Assembly: GCA_005793295.1 (NCBI GenBank)
Contig: SXSX01000094.1
Location: 1-5,963 of the forward strand
Reading direction: 5' to 3'
Source: Burkholderiales bacterium
Lineage (GTDB): Bacteria > Pseudomonadota > Gammaproteobacteria > Burkholderiales > Burkholderiaceae_C
DNA length: 5,963 nt
Part shown: piece by piece, positions 5,297-5,963 of the stretch
Layout: every line of letters begins with the position of its first letter
Position numbering within the stretch: position 1 is the first letter of the stretch
The notes under the pieces: generated by a model
What the model was told of the DNA's origin: nothing
Databases searched by the model: none
What the model saw: the letters and a program-made list of their open reading frames with translations, nothing else
Position numbers and translations under genes: made by a program

Positions 5297-5963
5297 CTTA
5301 TTTACTCGCTCTTGACCAAGGGACTTCTAGCTCGCGCAGTATTGTGTTCGACGCGCAAGGGGTGATTGTTGCCATTGCTCAACGGGAGATTACGCAGATT
5401 TATCCGCTCCCGAGCTGGGTAGAACACGATCCGCTTGAAATTTGGAATACCCAACTCGCCACCGCCCGTGAAGTGTTACTCAAGGCGGGCATTACGGCGC
5501 AGCAAGTTCACGCCATTGGTATCACCAACCAACGCGAAACCACCGTGGTGTGGGACCGTGCTACTGGACAACCCATTTACAACGCCATTGTTTGGCAAGA
5601 CCGCCGCGCCGAACCCAGTTGTGCCGCCCTGCGCGAGCAAGGACTCGCGCCCACCATTCGCCAAAAAACGGGGCTCTTGGTGGACGCATACTTTTCAGGA
5701 ACCAAACTGCAGTGGATTTTGGATAACGTGGCCGGCGCACGCGCCAAAGCAGAGCGCGGCGAACTCGCGTTTGGTACGGTGGATAGCTGGCTGTTATGGC
5801 AACTCACCGGTGGCGCAGTCCACGCCACCGATGTCAGTAACGCCGCAAGAACCATGCTTTTTAACGTTCACACCAACCAGTGGGACCCCGAACTCCTTGA
5901 AGCACTTCATATTCCAAGCGCCCTCATGCCAAGCGTGAAGTCGTCGTCGGCTGCGTTTGGAGA
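5293..5963 (+). CDS. glpK: Glycerol kinase (N-terminal part)
   Basis: The first 223 codons are open without a break and run off the right edge; full-length GlpK is about 500 residues. The enzyme transfers phosphate from ATP to glycerol, giving sn-glycerol-3-phosphate in the cytoplasm. The N-terminus MTYLLALDQGTSSSRSIVFD carries the FGGY-kinase phosphate-binding DQGTSSSR. The glycerol-contacting residues known from E. coli are all in place: Arg81-Glu82 in NQRETT, Trp101 in VWQDRR, and Tyr133 before FSGTKLQWIL. The later motif TDVSNAARTMLFN (179-191) is also typical. The catalytic Asp (E. coli Asp245) lies beyond the window, so integrity of the second domain cannot be judged. The start is fixed by the family N-terminus, though the ribosome binding site is poor. 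It follows glpR in one probable operon. Confidence 0.95.
   Translation, partial: MTYLLALDQGTSSSRSIVFDAQGVIVAIAQREITQIYPLPSWVEHDPLEIWNTQLATAREVLLKAGITAQQVHAIGITNQRETTVVWDRATGQPIYNAIVWQDRRAEPSCAALREQGLAPTIRQKTGLLVDAYFSGTKLQWILDNVAGARAKAERGELAFGTVDSWLLWQLTGGAVHATDVSNAARTMLFNVHTNQWDPELLEALHIPSALMPSVKSSSAAFG

Noticed and set aside
5435..5938. Long plus-strand open frame of 167 codons
   Set aside because: It lies in another frame inside the intact glycerol kinase reading from 5293, which shows all the expected motifs. It is a shadow.
1..5963. CRISPR array, insertion sequence, tRNA or other mobile element
   Set aside because: No regularly spaced repeats, transposase motifs, terminal inverted repeats or tRNA-like cloverleaf sequences were seen; the window is nearly all one metabolic locus.

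Overview
The window holds a complete glycerol uptake and first-step catabolism locus arranged around one divergent control region. All recognisable proteins match the glycerol/glycerol-3-phosphate system of Proteobacteria. The transporter is the ABC type (GlpS-T-P-Q-V), characterised in Rhizobium leguminosarum and also common in Betaproteobacteria such as Comamonadaceae and other Burkholderiales. Base composition looks roughly balanced and the genes are tightly packed with good Shine-Dalgarno sites. I lean towards a freshwater-type betaproteobacterium, but the sequence alone does not fix the genus.

Leftward (minus strand), reading from about 4322 down to 1, is one compact operon. It encodes two ATPases (glpS, glpT), two inner-membrane permeases (glpP, glpQ), a small DUF2160-type membrane protein, and the first 20 codons of a secreted protein that by position should be the periplasmic binding protein GlpV. 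From glpS to the small membrane gene the cistrons overlap or are separated by 1 to 13 bases. Before glpV the spacing opens to about 90 bases, and a perfect 15-bp inverted repeat straddles the stop codon of the small membrane gene.

Rightward (plus strand) are glpR (DeoR-family repressor) from 4487 and the first 223 codons of glpK (glycerol kinase) from 5293, which runs off the window. The 164-base divergent spacer (4323-4486) contains abutting TGTTCG-centred sites resembling the E. coli GlpR operator. These probably couple both transcription units to glycerol-3-phosphate.

Together the genes would bind glycerol in the periplasm, import it with ATP, phosphorylate it, and let glycerol-3-phosphate relieve GlpR repression. 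No glpF facilitator or glpD dehydrogenase is in the window.

This is a known type of system rather than a wholly new one. The points most worth a second look are the complementary loss of catalytic motifs in the two ATPases, which predicts one working and one degenerate ATP site; the hairpin in front of glpV; the conserved-looking small membrane protein; and the operator array.
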